Shown: one piece after another, positions 26,992-36,527 of the stretch | Layout: the number at the start of each line of letters is the position of its first letter | Numbering within the stretch: the first letter of the stretch is position 1 | Origin: Halieaceae bacterium | GTDB lineage: Bacteria; Pseudomonadota; Gammaproteobacteria; Pseudomonadales; Halieaceae | NCBI GenBank assembly: GCA_024224435.1 | Contig: JAAENL010000275.1 | Span: 1 to 39,421, forward strand | Length of the DNA: 39,421 nt | Reading direction: 5' to 3' | Position numbers and translations under genes: made by a program | Notes under the pieces: generated by a model | The model's database searches: none | What the model saw: the letters and a program-made list of their open reading frames with translations, nothing else | What the model was told of the DNA's origin: nothing

Positions 26992-27756
26992 TCACGTCTC
27001 GATATCGTAGTCCATAATGACCGGCGCGTGGTTGGAAAAAATTCTTTTTTTATAGATGGCGCCATAATCCACTGCGTACTTCAGCCCCTGCGAAACTAGC
27101 TGGTAGTCTGTGCGCCAACCGTTATTGTCGCGATTGCCGTCGGGCCACCAGCTAAATTCGTCGTGGTCAGAGCTCACTTCCCTGAAAGCGTCAACGTAGC
27201 CAGAGTCAAGCACCTCATTAAGCCACTGGCGCTCCTCTGCCAAAAAACCGGAATGTGTGGCGCTCTCCTGGGAATTCTGCATGTCCACGGGGCAATGGGC
27301 GAGATGCCAGTTACCACAGATGATGAATTCTCTGCGTTTGTTACGGATTTTCTGAAGGTGCGAGCCGAGCAGGCTGTAGAACTCATTTTTGCGGCCTTGT
27401 TGCTCGGCGTTGCCGGTCTCAGCACTGGGCGCTAACAGGCAAGCCACACTGAGATTTTCATAATCCGCCTGAATATAGCGACCTTCCATGTCAAAGTCGG
27501 CGAATCCAAGACCGGTCATGATGGCTTTTGGCAGCTGGCGGCAGTAGACAGCAACGCCATTCGCCTTGCCATCGACGTCGTCGAGGAAGTAGGCGTTATA
27601 TTCCTCGGGGTGAAATACCGCTTCCTGCAGGTCATATTCAGAGCACTGTAAATCCTGGACGCAGACAAAGTCAGCGTCTTGCTCTTTGAGCCAGTCATAA
27701 AAACCGTTTGCGGCAGCATTCCTGATGCCGTCTGCGCTGAAACTGATGATCCTCAT
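26992..27756 (-). CDS. crc: Crc-like protein (exonuclease III fold, degenerate active site)
   Basis: 254 residues (P. aeruginosa Crc 259), placed between rph and pyrE as in pseudomonads. Shared with Crc are MRIIS at the start, FLAEERQWLNEV, DAFREVSSDHDEFSWWPD, NGWRTDYQLVSQGL and FSNHAPVIMDYD. Compared with exonuclease III, catalytic residues are altered: N7 to S7, E34 to D35, the D151-x-N153 pair to N149-x-H151, and D258 to N242; the aspartate of RTDYQ (D217) and H243 remain. A nuclease is therefore unlikely. In pseudomonads Crc works with Hfq to repress translation of carbon-use mRNAs. Whether it does so here is inferred; no hfq or CrcZ-like RNA is in the window. Confidence 0.85.
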   Translation of the reverse strand: MRIISFSADGIRNAAANGFYDWLKEQDADFVCVQDLQCSEYDLQEAVFHPEEYNAYFLDDVDGKANGVAVYCRQLPKAIMTGLGFADFDMEGRYIQADYENLSVACLLAPSAETGNAEQQGRKNEFYSLLGSHLQKIRNKRREFIICGNWHLAHCPVDMQNSQESATHSGFLAEERQWLNEVLDSGYVDAFREVSSDHDEFSWWPDGNRDNNGWRTDYQLVSQGLKYAVDYGAIYKKRIFSNHAPVIMDYDIET

Positions 27757-28014
27757 CTTTGGCCCCTTGCGGTGAGAGCGTGTATCATGCGCCGATTAGG
27801 GATGCCTGAAATAGCACGACCCGGGCGGGATAATTTGAGCTTTTGGGTATCGCTTAAAAGCCAGCCGATTTGGTCCTTTTCGCGGTCGGTACGGACAGAG
27901 TCAGGACCGTGCGCGCAGGATCCAATTACTAAGCTAAAAATCGCTCTGCAATTCTCTATTCTATAACGTGCTTGCGAGAATACAAAACCCCTTTACCAGA
28001 ATTGGAAGACCCAT
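27757..28014. other. Divergent gap between the Crc-like gene and pyrE
   Basis: 258 bp with no supportable reading frame. A TATAAC at 27962-27967 about 48 bp before pyrE is a possible -10 element, but no matching -35 is clear. It should also contain the promoter of the Crc-like gene. Confidence 0.4.
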
Positions 28015-28671
28015 ATGAAAGGCTACCAGACCGAATTTATCGAGTTGGCTCGCACCTGTAACGTGCTGCAATTTGGTCAATTTGAGCTCAAATCAGGCCG
28101 CACTAGCCCTTATTTTTTCAATGCGGGAAAGTTTTCTACTGGGCGCGCGATGGCTGCACTGGGGCGCTGCTATGCGCAGTGTATTGTAGAGTCAGGCGTT
28201 GAGTTTGATTTGTTGCTGGGGCCTGCCTACAAGGGTATTCCTCTTGGCACAGCTGCCGCGATCGCGCTCGCTGATCAGCACGGTATCAATGTGCCGTTCG
28301 CTTACAATCGCAAGGAAGTGAAAGCCCATGGGGAGGGCGGCAGTCTGGTAGGTGCCTCTTTGGCGGGACGTGTACTGGTTATTGACGACGTTATAACCGC
28401 CGGCACTGCTGTTCGCGAGGTGCTTGCCATGATTGAGGACTCGGGCGCAACCCTCGCGGGGGTCGTGATCGGGCTGGATCGGCAGGAACGGGGCGTGGGG
28501 GAATTATCGGCGGTGCAGGAATTACGCCAGAACCACGAGATTCCCGTTATCAGTATTATTGCGCTGGAGCACATTATCGATTATCTCGGCAGCGCCGGGG
28601 CGGAATCCACGGAATTGCTCGATGCCATGCGGCACTATCGCGAGCAGTTCGGGGCGATAATGGACGGCTGA
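28015..28671 (+). CDS. pyrE: Orotate phosphoribosyltransferase
   Basis: 218 residues (E. coli 213). It joins orotate to phosphoribosyl diphosphate to make orotidine monophosphate in pyrimidine synthesis. Visible: [58 protein letters not shown] (a mobile catalytic loop with K and H) and the PRPP-binding [24 protein letters not shown] lies a few bases before the ATG. Confidence 0.97.
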   Translation: MKGYQTEFIELARTCNVLQFGQFELKSGRTSPYFFNAGKFSTGRAMAALGRCYAQCIVESGVEFDLLLGPAYKGIPLGTAAAIALADQHGINVPFAYNRKEVKAHGEGGSLVGASLAGRVLVIDDVITAGTAVREVLAMIEDSGATLAGVVIGLDRQERGVGELSAVQELRQNHEIPVISIIALEHIIDYLGSAGAESTELLDAMRHYREQFGAIMDG

Positions 28672-28769
28672 GTGTTCGCCGCATGCGGTTAATGCAGTCC
28701 GGCTGTCGATGGCATTATTAGGCTAAGCACTCGCTTGTCCAGCCCCAATACTCGATTTATATTGTCGCC

Positions 28770-29453
28770 ATGAATGTCCGTTTTCACTCCCCGGGTCGAG
28801 TTCTGGTATGGAGCTTGGCATGCGGCCTGCTTGCCTTGGCCAGTGCCGCCTTCAGCCAGAAGCTTTACCGCTACAGCGATGCCGAAGGCAAGGTCACTGT
28901 TGATTTTCAGGTGCCTGCAGACCGCATTTCCCTTGGCTACGAGGTTCTCAATAGCAAGGGCATGGTCGTCAAAGTGGTGCCGCGGGAGTTGACTGAGGAA
29001 GAGTTGGAATCTCAGGAAATGACTGAAAAGTTGCATCGGGAGTCGGTCGCGGAGCAACAGCGGCTGCGCGACTGGGACGAATCGTTGATGCTGCGCTACA
29101 GCACTATCGAGGATATAAAAGACGCGCAGCGTCGAGGGCTGGGCAATCTAGAGATTCGCTTGAGTATACTCCGTGGTAACAGGCGGTCATTAAAGCAGGA
29201 GGTCGAAAACTACCAGACTCAGGCCGCTGATACAGAGCGCGCAGGCCGTAAGGTAGAGGTAGATTGGCTGCGAAAGATCGAGGACCTGCGGAAAGAGATC
29301 GTCACCGTGGATAAGGACATTGCGAAGCGGCACCGGGAAATCAGGGAGATCTCGGCGGAATATGATGCCGATATCGAGCGCTTTAGAATGTTGCTGGATG
29401 TTGTCGAACTGCGCCGTAACCTAAGTGCGGAAAGGGCGTCTCCACCTCGTTGA
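28770..29453 (+). CDS. Exported DUF4124-domain coiled-coil protein
   Basis: 227 residues. A signal peptide (1-29, WSLACGLLALASAAFS) is followed at once by a DUF4124-type segment (KLYRYSDAEGKVTVDFQVP, about 31-65) and then by a long charged coiled coil (about 70-220). DUF4124 proteins are periplasmic and of unknown function; coiled-coil members may act in envelope structure. It sits between pyrE (98 bp upstream, same strand) and the convergent slmA (5 bp after its stop). Confidence 0.8.
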   Translation: MNVRFHSPGRVLVWSLACGLLALASAAFSQKLYRYSDAEGKVTVDFQVPADRISLGYEVLNSKGMVVKVVPRELTEEELESQEMTEKLHRESVAEQQRLRDWDESLMLRYSTIEDIKDAQRRGLGNLEIRLSILRGNRRSLKQEVENYQTQAADTERAGRKVEVDWLRKIEDLRKEIVTVDKDIAKRHREIREISAEYDADIERFRMLLDVVELRRNLSAERASPPR

Positions 29454-29458
29454 AAGCC

Positions 29459-30094
29459 CTAACTGGCGAGTCCGGATGCCTGCCCAGGCGCAGGCTGCGT
29501 CACAGCCTGGCGAAAGAACCCCCCCATTAACAGCTGCCACTGGCTGGCCCAGTCAGTGGTAGGGCGGCGTTGGAAGCCGCTGCGGACATACTGCGAAATT
29601 CGACCCTCGGCCGCTGACATTAGCAGATTTGAGGCCGCGGGCAAGGAAATGCTGGGTCTCAGGCCCTCCCTCAATTCTGCTTCCCTGATCACCTGCTTTA
29701 GCTGCGTTTCGAAACGCTCAAACAGCTGCGCTACCCGCGCATGCAGGCGGTCTGTTTCCCCTGCGAGGGCGTCACCGGTGAGGATTCGGGTCAGTCCTGG
29801 ATTGCGCTCGGTGAAGACCAGGAGCAGCATGATCATTTTTTCGCAGCGCAGAGCCGCCGTTGGCTCCTCAGTGAGAATGAGGTTAATGCGGCTGAACAAG
29901 GTCTCCTCAATGAACTCGATAAGGCCCTCGAACATTTTTGTTTTGCTGGGAAAGTGGCGGTAGAGCGCCGCTTCGGAAACGCCGACCTGTCTGGCCAGGC
30001 CTGCCGTAGTTATGCGGCTGCCGGGACTGGCCTCCAGCATTTGTGCCAGAGCTTCGAGTATCTGCTGGCGCCTTTGAGATTTTCTGGGGGACAT
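29459..30094 (-). CDS. slmA: Nucleoid occlusion factor SlmA (TetR family)
   Basis: 211 residues (E. coli 198). The N-terminal helix-turn-helix (about 8-55) reads [38 protein letters not shown] (given in part), the SlmA pattern. SlmA binds specific sites away from the terminus and blocks FtsZ assembly over the nucleoid. Other shared parts are [20 protein letters not shown] and [10 protein letters not shown]. Unlike E. coli, where it is next to dut, here it follows argB by 88 bp on the same strand. Confidence 0.93.
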   Translation of the reverse strand: MSPRKSQRRQQILEALAQMLEASPGSRITTAGLARQVGVSEAALYRHFPSKTKMFEGLIEFIEETLFSRINLILTEEPTAALRCEKMIMLLLVFTERNPGLTRILTGDALAGETDRLHARVAQLFERFETQLKQVIREAELREGLRPSISLPAASNLLMSAAEGRISQYVRSGFQRRPTTDWASQWQLLMGGFFRQAVTQPAPGQASGLAS

Positions 30095-30182
30095 GGCGAT
30101 CCAGAGCGAAAGTGAGTTTCTTCATGCTAGCGATAACGTGCCGCCCCTGCAATAAGCGCGGCCAAAATGGAGGACTATTTTC

Positions 30183-31139
<957 letters not shown>

Positions 31140-33749
31140 TCAAAAGTTAAGCGTGATTGTCGGGTCGACCAGGGCAATCTGTGCCCTGAACTCTTCTTTG
31201 ATAATATCCAGATTTTCCTGGGTATCTGCTTCAAATCGGGCGGTGAGGGCAGGCCCTGTGTTGGATGCCCGAATCAAACCCCAGCCATTGCTGAAATCTA
31301 CCCGGATACCGTCCATATTGTTCACTTTACCCGCCGAAAAGTCAGCACTGTGTGCGATCTTTTCTACTAGGGCGAATTTATAGTTATCATCTATAGGGAT
31401 GATGATTTCGGGGGTATTCACGGTCTCCGGGAATTTCCCAATACTTTCGTCCAGACTTTCACCGTGGGTGCTGAGAATTTCCGCCAGGCGGCAGGCGGCA
31501 TAAATACCGTCGTCAAAACCATACCAGCGCTCACCAAAAAATATGTGGCCAGAAAACTCGCCGCCTAGCAGCGCATTAGTCTCGCGCATTTTTTCCTTCA
31601 TGAAGGCATGGCCGGTTTTCCACAGCACCGGTCTGCCACCGTGCTGCGTGATGAGCGATGACAACAGGCGGCTGCACTTGACGTCAAATACCACATCGGT
31701 TCCCGGGTTTCGTGATACCACGTCCTCGGCGTAAAGCATCAACAGGACGTCGGAGCGTATGATCCGACCACTGCCCGTAACGACTGCCAGCCGATCGCCG
31801 TCGCCATCAAAAGCCACGCCGAAATCGGCGCGAGCGTCGACAACTTTCTCGGCCAGTTGTGCGAGATTGTCCTCGTTGCTGGTGTCTGGCGGATGGCCTG
31901 GAAACGACCCGTCGACGACACAGTTTAGAGGAATCACCTCGCAGCCAAGTTCCTCCAACAGGGCCGGTGCAATATCGCTGGTTGCGCCATTCCCCGCGTC
32001 TACCACAACCCTCAAAGGAACAGAAATGGCAATATCATGCAGCACCTCATCTACATAAGCGGGGATGACTTCCTCGCTCGTAAGCGTTCCCTCTCCGGTA
32101 CTGAAACTACCCTCGATCACTCGGTTCCGAATCTCTTCGATGCCGCCGGCGCCGATGGTCTCCTGGTTCATAACGATTTTTAGCCCGTTCTGGTCCGCCG
32201 GGTTGTGGCTTCCGGTCACCATTACTCCGGAGTGATAATTCAGCCGACGGGTAGCAAAGTACAGCAGTGGGGTGGGTACCAGCCCGATGTCCACTACGTC
32301 ACGCCCTGCCGACATCAAGCCGCGCAACAGAACCGATTTAATTCGTGGTGTGGAAACTCTGCCGTCACAGCCGACTATGATGGTCTGCTCGCCTCTTTCG
32401 CCGGCGATGGTGCCAATGGCCATGCCGATCTTCTTAACCAACTCATCGGTCAATTCGGTGTTGGCCTTGCCGCGAATATCGTAAGCCCGGAACACGTGGT
32501 GGGGCACGCCGGCTTGCCGCTCTGGGTCGCCGAGGGCGATGTTGTCATCGTTCAGATCCAGATCCAGATCCAGATCCAGATCTGCCGCAGTGCCTGCGGG
32601 GCTTGCGTCGGGCAGCGTGCGCTCCGGGGGGGAAGAGGCAATGGTTTCAACCTCTGCTTGCGGTATTGTCCAGTCATTACTGCTGCTCTGACGCAGCGTG
32701 CTCAGGGTTGCCCGGCGCAACTGTTTGGCAATGGGGACGAGTTCCGGAATAGACAGACTGAGGCTGGATTTCTGGTCAGACGCTGAAATTACCCGGTTGA
32801 TTTCTGATTTTAGTTTCCTCGGGAAAAACCACAATAGAAGCCCCAGCGCGAGGACAATCGCCATTACGATGAGACCCATCACAGAGTGCAGCGGCGAGGG
32901 ACTGAGAGCGAGGCTCTCCAGCATAGCGGAGGAGGGGCTGAAGCCAACACTCCAGTTGGTGTCGGGTACGTCTGCGTAGCGTGTGTATTCTCCCTCAGCA
33001 CCACTGCCGTTGGCAGCGACGACCTGGGTACGTTTTTTACCCTGTGTAGGCAAAAAGCTCTGTATCAGGGTGAATTTCCCCGAGGCGCCCGGGGGCGCTT
33101 TCATCTCTTTTTCCAGTCGCTCGTTTTCAATTGTGACGATGATGACCGCAGAGCGTTGCTGGGTGCGCGGGTGCAGCACGCGAGCGCCTATGGAGGTGAG
33201 CCACTGATCCTCAAACTTGTAAGACTCCGGCTGTGTGTTGTCGCGTTCACTGGCGCGCCTGACAAGGTCCACCTCTATATGGTTGCGCAGACCGCTGTTG
33301 CCCCCTGAAAACCCCGCGGTGCCCATGTCACCAATAGGGATGACACGCAAACTAATTACCTCCGGGAAGTAGTCAAGAATAGCTCGTTCTACCAGAGCAA
33401 TGTCGCTCTCTGACTCGCTGGCGATCGCAGACAGGGCCAGTGGTGACCGAGAGGCGCTTTCAATACGGTCTTTTAGTTGGGATATCGTCTGCTGAATATT
33501 GGCCGCTTGCTGCTGCGCGTAGGCAGAGGACAGCTGCGCAATTTGTATCTCTTGCAGGCCGGGGTCTCGTAGCAGTAGCAGGTAGCCGAAGCCCAGCACT
33601 GTCGGGAGTAAGGCGGCCAGTAACGCTGCAGCACCGGCGGTGATGAGTGCATTGCCCTTGGCAACAATACCCATTGGAGTGCCCGTACCACCTCCTTCGG
33701 CATTGACAGGCGCTGCTTTTTTCTTATTGCGTTTTTTTAGCTGCAGCAT
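31140..33749 (-). CDS. algC: Phosphomannomutase/phosphoglucomutase with membrane-anchored N-terminal half
   Basis: 869 residues. The last 455 or so (from HVFRAYDIRG) form a complete PMM/PGM enzyme: phosphoserine loop TGSHNPADQNG, metal loop DGDGDR, sugar loop GGEFSGHIFF. It interconverts hexose 1- and 6-phosphates for lipopolysaccharide, exopolysaccharide and GDP-mannose. The first 390 residues are different: a basic start (KKRNKKK), a membrane helix (about 35-60), an extracytoplasmic sensor-like domain, and a second helix (about 283-305, LHSVMGLIVMAIVLALGLLLW seen in part), so the enzyme half is probably cytoplasmic and tethered. Residues about 389-399 are five Asp-Leu pairs. From memory, some pseudomonad relatives carry similarly long forms. 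Gene order with argB and coaBC fits algC. Confidence 0.9.
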   Translation of the reverse strand: MLQLKKRNKKKAAPVNAEGGGTGTPMGIVAKGNALITAGAAALLAALLPTVLGFGYLLLLRDPGLQEIQIAQLSSAYAQQQAANIQQTISQLKDRIESASRSPLALSAIASESESDIALVERAILDYFPEVISLRVIPIGDMGTAGFSGGNSGLRNHIEVDLVRRASERDNTQPESYKFEDQWLTSIGARVLHPRTQQRSAVIIVTIENERLEKEMKAPPGASGKFTLIQSFLPTQGKKRTQVVAANGSGAEGEYTRYADVPDTNWSVGFSPSSAMLESLALSPSPLHSVMGLIVMAIVLALGLLLWFFPRKLKSEINRVISASDQKSSLSLSIPELVPIAKQLRRATLSTLRQSSSNDWTIPQAEVETIASSPPERTLPDASPAGTAADLDLDLDLDLNDDNIALGDPERQAGVPHHVFRAYDIRGKANTELTDELVKKIGMAIGTIAGERGEQTIIVGCDGRVSTPRIKSVLLRGLMSAGRDVVDIGLVPTPLLYFATRRLNYHSGVMVTGSHNPADQNGLKIVMNQETIGAGGIEEIRNRVIEGSFSTGEGTLTSEEVIPAYVDEVLHDIAISVPLRVVVDAGNGATSDIAPALLEELGCEVIPLNCVVDGSFPGHPPDTSNEDNLAQLAEKVVDARADFGVAFDGDGDRLAVVTGSGRIIRSDVLLMLYAEDVVSRNPGTDVVFDVKCSRLLSSLITQHGGRPVLWKTGHAFMKEKMRETNALLGGEFSGHIFFGERWYGFDDGIYAACRLAEILSTHGESLDESIGKFPETVNTPEIIIPIDDNYKFALVEKIAHSADFSAGKVNNMDGIRVDFSNGWGLIRASNTGPALTARFEADTQENLDIIKEEFRAQIALVDPTITLNF
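32553..32582. repeat. Five tandem CAGATC hexamers inside algC
   Basis: Five perfect copies of a 6-bp unit that read Asp-Leu five times on the coding strand, in the linker between the membrane part and the mutase domain. Gain or loss of a unit keeps the frame, so linker length can vary. Confidence 0.9.
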
Positions 33750-33780
33750 TAATCGAGTCAGGTTTCACGTCTGTCGAAGC

Positions 33781-33808
33781 ATAATAGTATATCGTGCAGC
33801 TTGCTCAA
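33781..33808 (-). promoter_or_regulatory. Likely algC promoter
   Basis: On the minus strand TTGAGC (33808-33803), a 16-bp spacer and TATTAT (33786-33781), about 30 bp before the algC start. A hairpin with a one-base bulge (arms 33807-33814 and 33818-33826, flanked by a T-run on the plus strand) overlaps the -35 and may end part of the coaBC transcripts. Confidence 0.5.
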
Positions 33809-33872
33809 ACGGACATAGTCCCGTTTTTAAGTGGCCACAAGAGCACTTTGTTATTGTTGTGATGTGGGTTGT

Positions 33873-35075
33873 TTAGCCCGGCTCGGATATCTGGTCTGCA
33901 ATAAGTCCGATTATCTGTGCGGCGATGTTAGCTTTGCTTGCACAGGGGAGTGCTTTCTCTCCCCCTGGCCAGATTACTGTCGCGGCATTGTTGTCGCTGT
34001 TGAAGCCTATAGTCTGGTCGGAGACATCGTTAGCCACGATCATATCGAGGCTCTTGCGTTGCATCTTGTCTTTTGCGTAGTCGATTACACCGGTTGTTTC
34101 GGCGGCAAAGCCCACGGTGAAAGGCCGTGGCTGTAAGCCGCTGATCGTGGCCACAATATCGGGGTTGCGTGTAAAGGTAAGTTTTAACTCCTCTGTCCCT
34201 TTCTTGATTTTCTGTTGTGCTATTTCGGCCGGCCGATAATCTGCTACCGCCGCGCAGGCGATAAAAATGTCGCAACCCGGCGCGAGGTCCAGGCAAGCTT
34301 TTAGCATTTGCTGTGCGCTCTCTACGGCCACCACTCCCGCTTGCTCGGGCGCCTTGAGATTCACGGGCCCGCTCACCAAGGTGGTAACTGCGCCGGCATC
34401 CACCGCCGCCTGAGCGAGCGCGTAGCCCATTTTTCCAGAGCTGTGGTTGGACAGGTACCGTACCGGATCCAGCGCCTCCCGAGTGGGCCCGGCGGTGATA
34501 ACAACGCGTTTGCCTGCCAGCAGCCCGGTGTCAAATACGCTGGCCGCCGCTGCGGCGATCATGGCTGGCGCTTCCATACGCCCCGGTCCGATATCGCCAC
34601 AGGCCTGTTCTCCAGTTTCCGGCCCTACTATATGCGCATCCCGCTTCGTGAGTGTCTCGATGTTTACCGCGGTCCCGGCATTCTTCCACATTTGCTGGTT
34701 CATCGCCGGCGCCAACATCAACGGCGCCGGACAGGCCAGTGCAACCGTAGACAACAGGTCGTCTGCGCGGCCGCTGCTCAGTCGCGCGATAACGTCTGCG
34801 GAGGCGGGGGCTATTAGCAGTAAATCTGCCCATCGGGCCAATTCGATATGCCCCATGCCTCTCTCGGCCTCCTCGTCCAGCAGCTCGGTATGTACCGGGT
34901 GACCAGAGAGGGCTTGCAGGGTCAGTGGTGTAATGAATGCCTGCGCGCCTGCGGTCATGATCACGCGCACATTGGCACCTTCCCCCTGTAACAGGCGGAT
35001 CAATTCGGCTGCCTTGTAAGCCGCGATGCCGCCGCTTACACCGAGAAGGATATTGCGATTGAAAAGATGTGCCAT
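33873..35075 (-). CDS. coaBC: Bifunctional phosphopantothenoylcysteine decarboxylase / phosphopantothenate-cysteine ligase
   Basis: 400 residues from MAHLFNRNILLGVSGG at 35075 (E. coli 406); the frame stays open 116 codons further up, but that part is Pro/Ala-rich, unlike the family, and runs into radC on the other strand. It carries out two steps of coenzyme A synthesis. CoaC half: flavin-binding GVSGGIAAYKAAELIR, catalytic-region histidine in GHIELARWADLLLIAPASA (seen in part), MNQQMW, and cysteine in GEQACGDIGPGRM. CoaB half: VVITAGPTREALDPVR, SNHSSGKMG, AAVADYRP and LTFTRNPDIV. Confidence 0.96.
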   Translation of the reverse strand: MAHLFNRNILLGVSGGIAAYKAAELIRLLQGEGANVRVIMTAGAQAFITPLTLQALSGHPVHTELLDEEAERGMGHIELARWADLLLIAPASADVIARLSSGRADDLLSTVALACPAPLMLAPAMNQQMWKNAGTAVNIETLTKRDAHIVGPETGEQACGDIGPGRMEAPAMIAAAAASVFDTGLLAGKRVVITAGPTREALDPVRYLSNHSSGKMGYALAQAAVDAGAVTTLVSGPVNLKAPEQAGVVAVESAQQMLKACLDLAPGCDIFIACAAVADYRPAEIAQQKIKKGTEELKLTFTRNPDIVATISGLQPRPFTVGFAAETTGVIDYAKDKMQRKSLDMIVANDVSDQTIGFNSDNNAATVIWPGGEKALPCASKANIAAQIIGLIADQISEPG

Positions 35076-35170
35076 TTGTCTACCCAGGCTGGGAAAATAG
35101 CGGAGGTGGAAAGATACCACTGTGGTGCGGGATTTGACACTGGAGCGCAGTTGCTCATGGAGGAGCCAAA

Positions 35171-35848
35171 TTGAAGCTAGCGGGAGGTCTGCTGGCAGAG
35201 GGGCCACGCAGCAGGCTCCTGGAACGCGGCGCGGAAGCATTGTCAGATGTGGAACTGCTGGCTTTGCTGCTGCACCCGGGCTTTGGCGACAGCAGTGCGC
35301 TGCTGCTGGCGCGGGAGCTGATTGTGGGTTTCGGTGGCTTGGTCGGGTTGGCGCGGGCCGGACAGCCTGTTTTGCTGGCTCATCCGGGGGTGGGGCCAGC
35401 GCGCTACGCAAGATTGGCGGCATCCATGGAGCTGGCCCGGAGGCAAGCGCTGCAAGAGATGCGGACCAATGGTGATGTGCTGAGCAGCCCCGGACATACG
35501 CGACGTTTCCTGAGCCATCATCTGGGAACGCGCCCGCGAGAGGTATTTACCTGCCTGTTCATGGACACTCAGCATCGGGTGTTGCGCTGTGAGGACTTGT
35601 TTTTCGGGACGCTCGACGGTGCGGCGGTGTACCCGCGGGAGGTGGCGGTCCGGGCGCTGCAGTACGGGTCGGCAGCGGTCATATTGGCCCACAACCACCC
35701 TTCCGGCGTGTCAGAGCCCAGTGCCGCCGATCGCCGCATCACGCAGCGCTTAGTCGGTGCGCTGGGCCTGCTGGATATTCGGGTGCTGGACCACATTATT
35801 GTGGGCAGCGGCGAGTGCTACTCTTTTGCGGAGCAGGGCTTGCTCTGA
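35171..35848 (+). CDS. radC: RadC-family JAMM-domain protein
   Basis: 225 residues (E. coli YicR 222). A TTG start at 35171 is chosen because GGAGGAG ends five bases before it; no in-frame ATG gives a full-length protein. N-terminal helix-hairpin-helix-like region ([21 protein letters not shown], in part), then the JAMM metal motif H-x-H-x10-D in [15 protein letters not shown]. The early link to DNA repair came from a recG allele in E. coli and is not reliable; the true activity is unknown. Divergent from coaBC with a 95-bp gap. Confidence 0.95.
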   Translation: MKLAGGLLAEGPRSRLLERGAEALSDVELLALLLHPGFGDSSALLLARELIVGFGGLVGLARAGQPVLLAHPGVGPARYARLAASMELARRQALQEMRTNGDVLSSPGHTRRFLSHHLGTRPREVFTCLFMDTQHRVLRCEDLFFGTLDGAAVYPREVAVRALQYGSAAVILAHNHPSGVSEPSAADRRITQRLVGALGLLDIRVLDHIIVGSGECYSFAEQGLL

Positions 35849-35910
35849 GGCGGTTAAAAAGCAGAGTCGGCCCCGGCTACGGCGGTATACCCATCTTTTT
35901 GGCGCTAAAG

Positions 35911-35939
35911 TTGATTAGGCCAGGGTGTTCTGGTATAAC
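35911..35939 (+). promoter_or_regulatory. Promoter of rpmB-rpmG
   Basis: TTGATT (35911-35916), a 17-bp spacer and an extended -10 TGGTATAAC (TG then TATAAC at 35934-35939). Spacing is ideal and the extended TG strengthens it. Transcription should begin near 35946, giving a leader of about 85 nt before rpmB. Confidence 0.75.
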
Positions 35940-35959
35940 AGCGCGCTCTGTGCGGTCAG

Positions 35960-35983
35960 GGACTTTCAGGGTTCCTGGAGTCC
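35960..35983 (+). promoter_or_regulatory. Stem-loop in the rpmB leader
   Basis: GGACT (35960-35964) pairs with AGTCC (35979-35983) and CAGG (35967-35970) with CCTG (35974-35977), forming a two-part stem with a small loop in the 5' leader of the ribosomal protein operon. Ribosomal protein operons often use leader structures for feedback control; that role here is inferred. Confidence 0.5.
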
Positions 35984-36030
35984 GCCGCTTATTTCGGAAA
36001 TTCCCGCCTGTGTTGGGGAGAGTGAGAATC

Positions 36031-36267
36031 ATGGCTAGAGTCTGTCAGGTTACCGGCAAGCGTCCGGTAACAGGAAATAACGTATCACACGCGAAGAACC
36101 GCACACGTCGGCGCTTCCTGCCTAACCTGCACCAACATCGCTTCTGGTTACCTTCAGAGAAGCGTTTTATCAGCTTGCGTGTATCGAGCAAGGGTATGCG
36201 CATCATCGATAAAAAAGGCATTGAGCAGGTGCTGTCAGACATGCGTGCTCGTGGTGAGAAGGTATAA
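36031..36267 (+). CDS. rpmB: 50S ribosomal protein L28
   Basis: 78 residues, exactly the usual length: [31 protein letters not shown] and [18 protein letters not shown] (in part). It binds 23S rRNA in the large subunit. GGGGAGAG lies about nine bases upstream. Followed by rpmG 12 bp later, with the upstream promoter at 35911-35939. Confidence 0.98.
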   Translation: MARVCQVTGKRPVTGNNVSHAKNRTRRRFLPNLHQHRFWLPSEKRFISLRVSSKGMRIIDKKGIEQVLSDMRARGEKV

Positions 36268-36279
36268 AGGAGAAAACCG

Positions 36280-36435
36280 GTGAGAGAGAAGATCAGATTG
36301 AATTCAACGGCTGGTACCGGCCACTTTTATACGACGGATAAGAACAAGCGTACTATGCCGGACAAGCTTGAAATCAAGAAGTATGATCCGGTTGTTCGTA
36401 AGCACGTGGTCTACAAGGAAGGCAAAATCAAGTAG
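36280..36435 (+). CDS. rpmG: 50S ribosomal protein L33
   Basis: 51 residues from a GTG start, with AGGAGA six bases upstream. It reads [36 protein letters not shown] (in part) and ends VYKEGKIK, clearly L33 without the CxxC zinc motifs (the zinc-independent form). The first residues of longer relatives (MAKGI) are missing, so it is slightly short. It is followed by a strong terminator. Confidence 0.97.
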   Translation: MREKIRLNSTAGTGHFYTTDKNKRTMPDKLEIKKYDPVVRKHVVYKEGKIK

Positions 36436-36464
36436 CCCGGCCATGACGCAGCGCGCAGAAAAAG

Positions 36465-36491
36465 AAACCCCGGTAACTACCGGGGTTTTTT
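36465..36491 (+). terminator. Intrinsic terminator after rpmB-rpmG
   Basis: A 10-bp perfect stem (AAACCCCGGT and ACCGGGGTTT) around an AACT loop, running into six T residues. It lies 29 bp after the rpmG stop and 36 bp before mutM. Confidence 0.92.
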
Positions 36492-36527
36492 GTGTCTGCG
36501 TGGGACAAAACCGAGGGCATCACTACT

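Noticed and set aside
35076-35423. N-terminal extension of the coaBC frame by 116 codons
   Set aside because: The added residues are Pro/Ala-rich, do not resemble the family, and overlap radC; the conserved CoaC start is at 35075.
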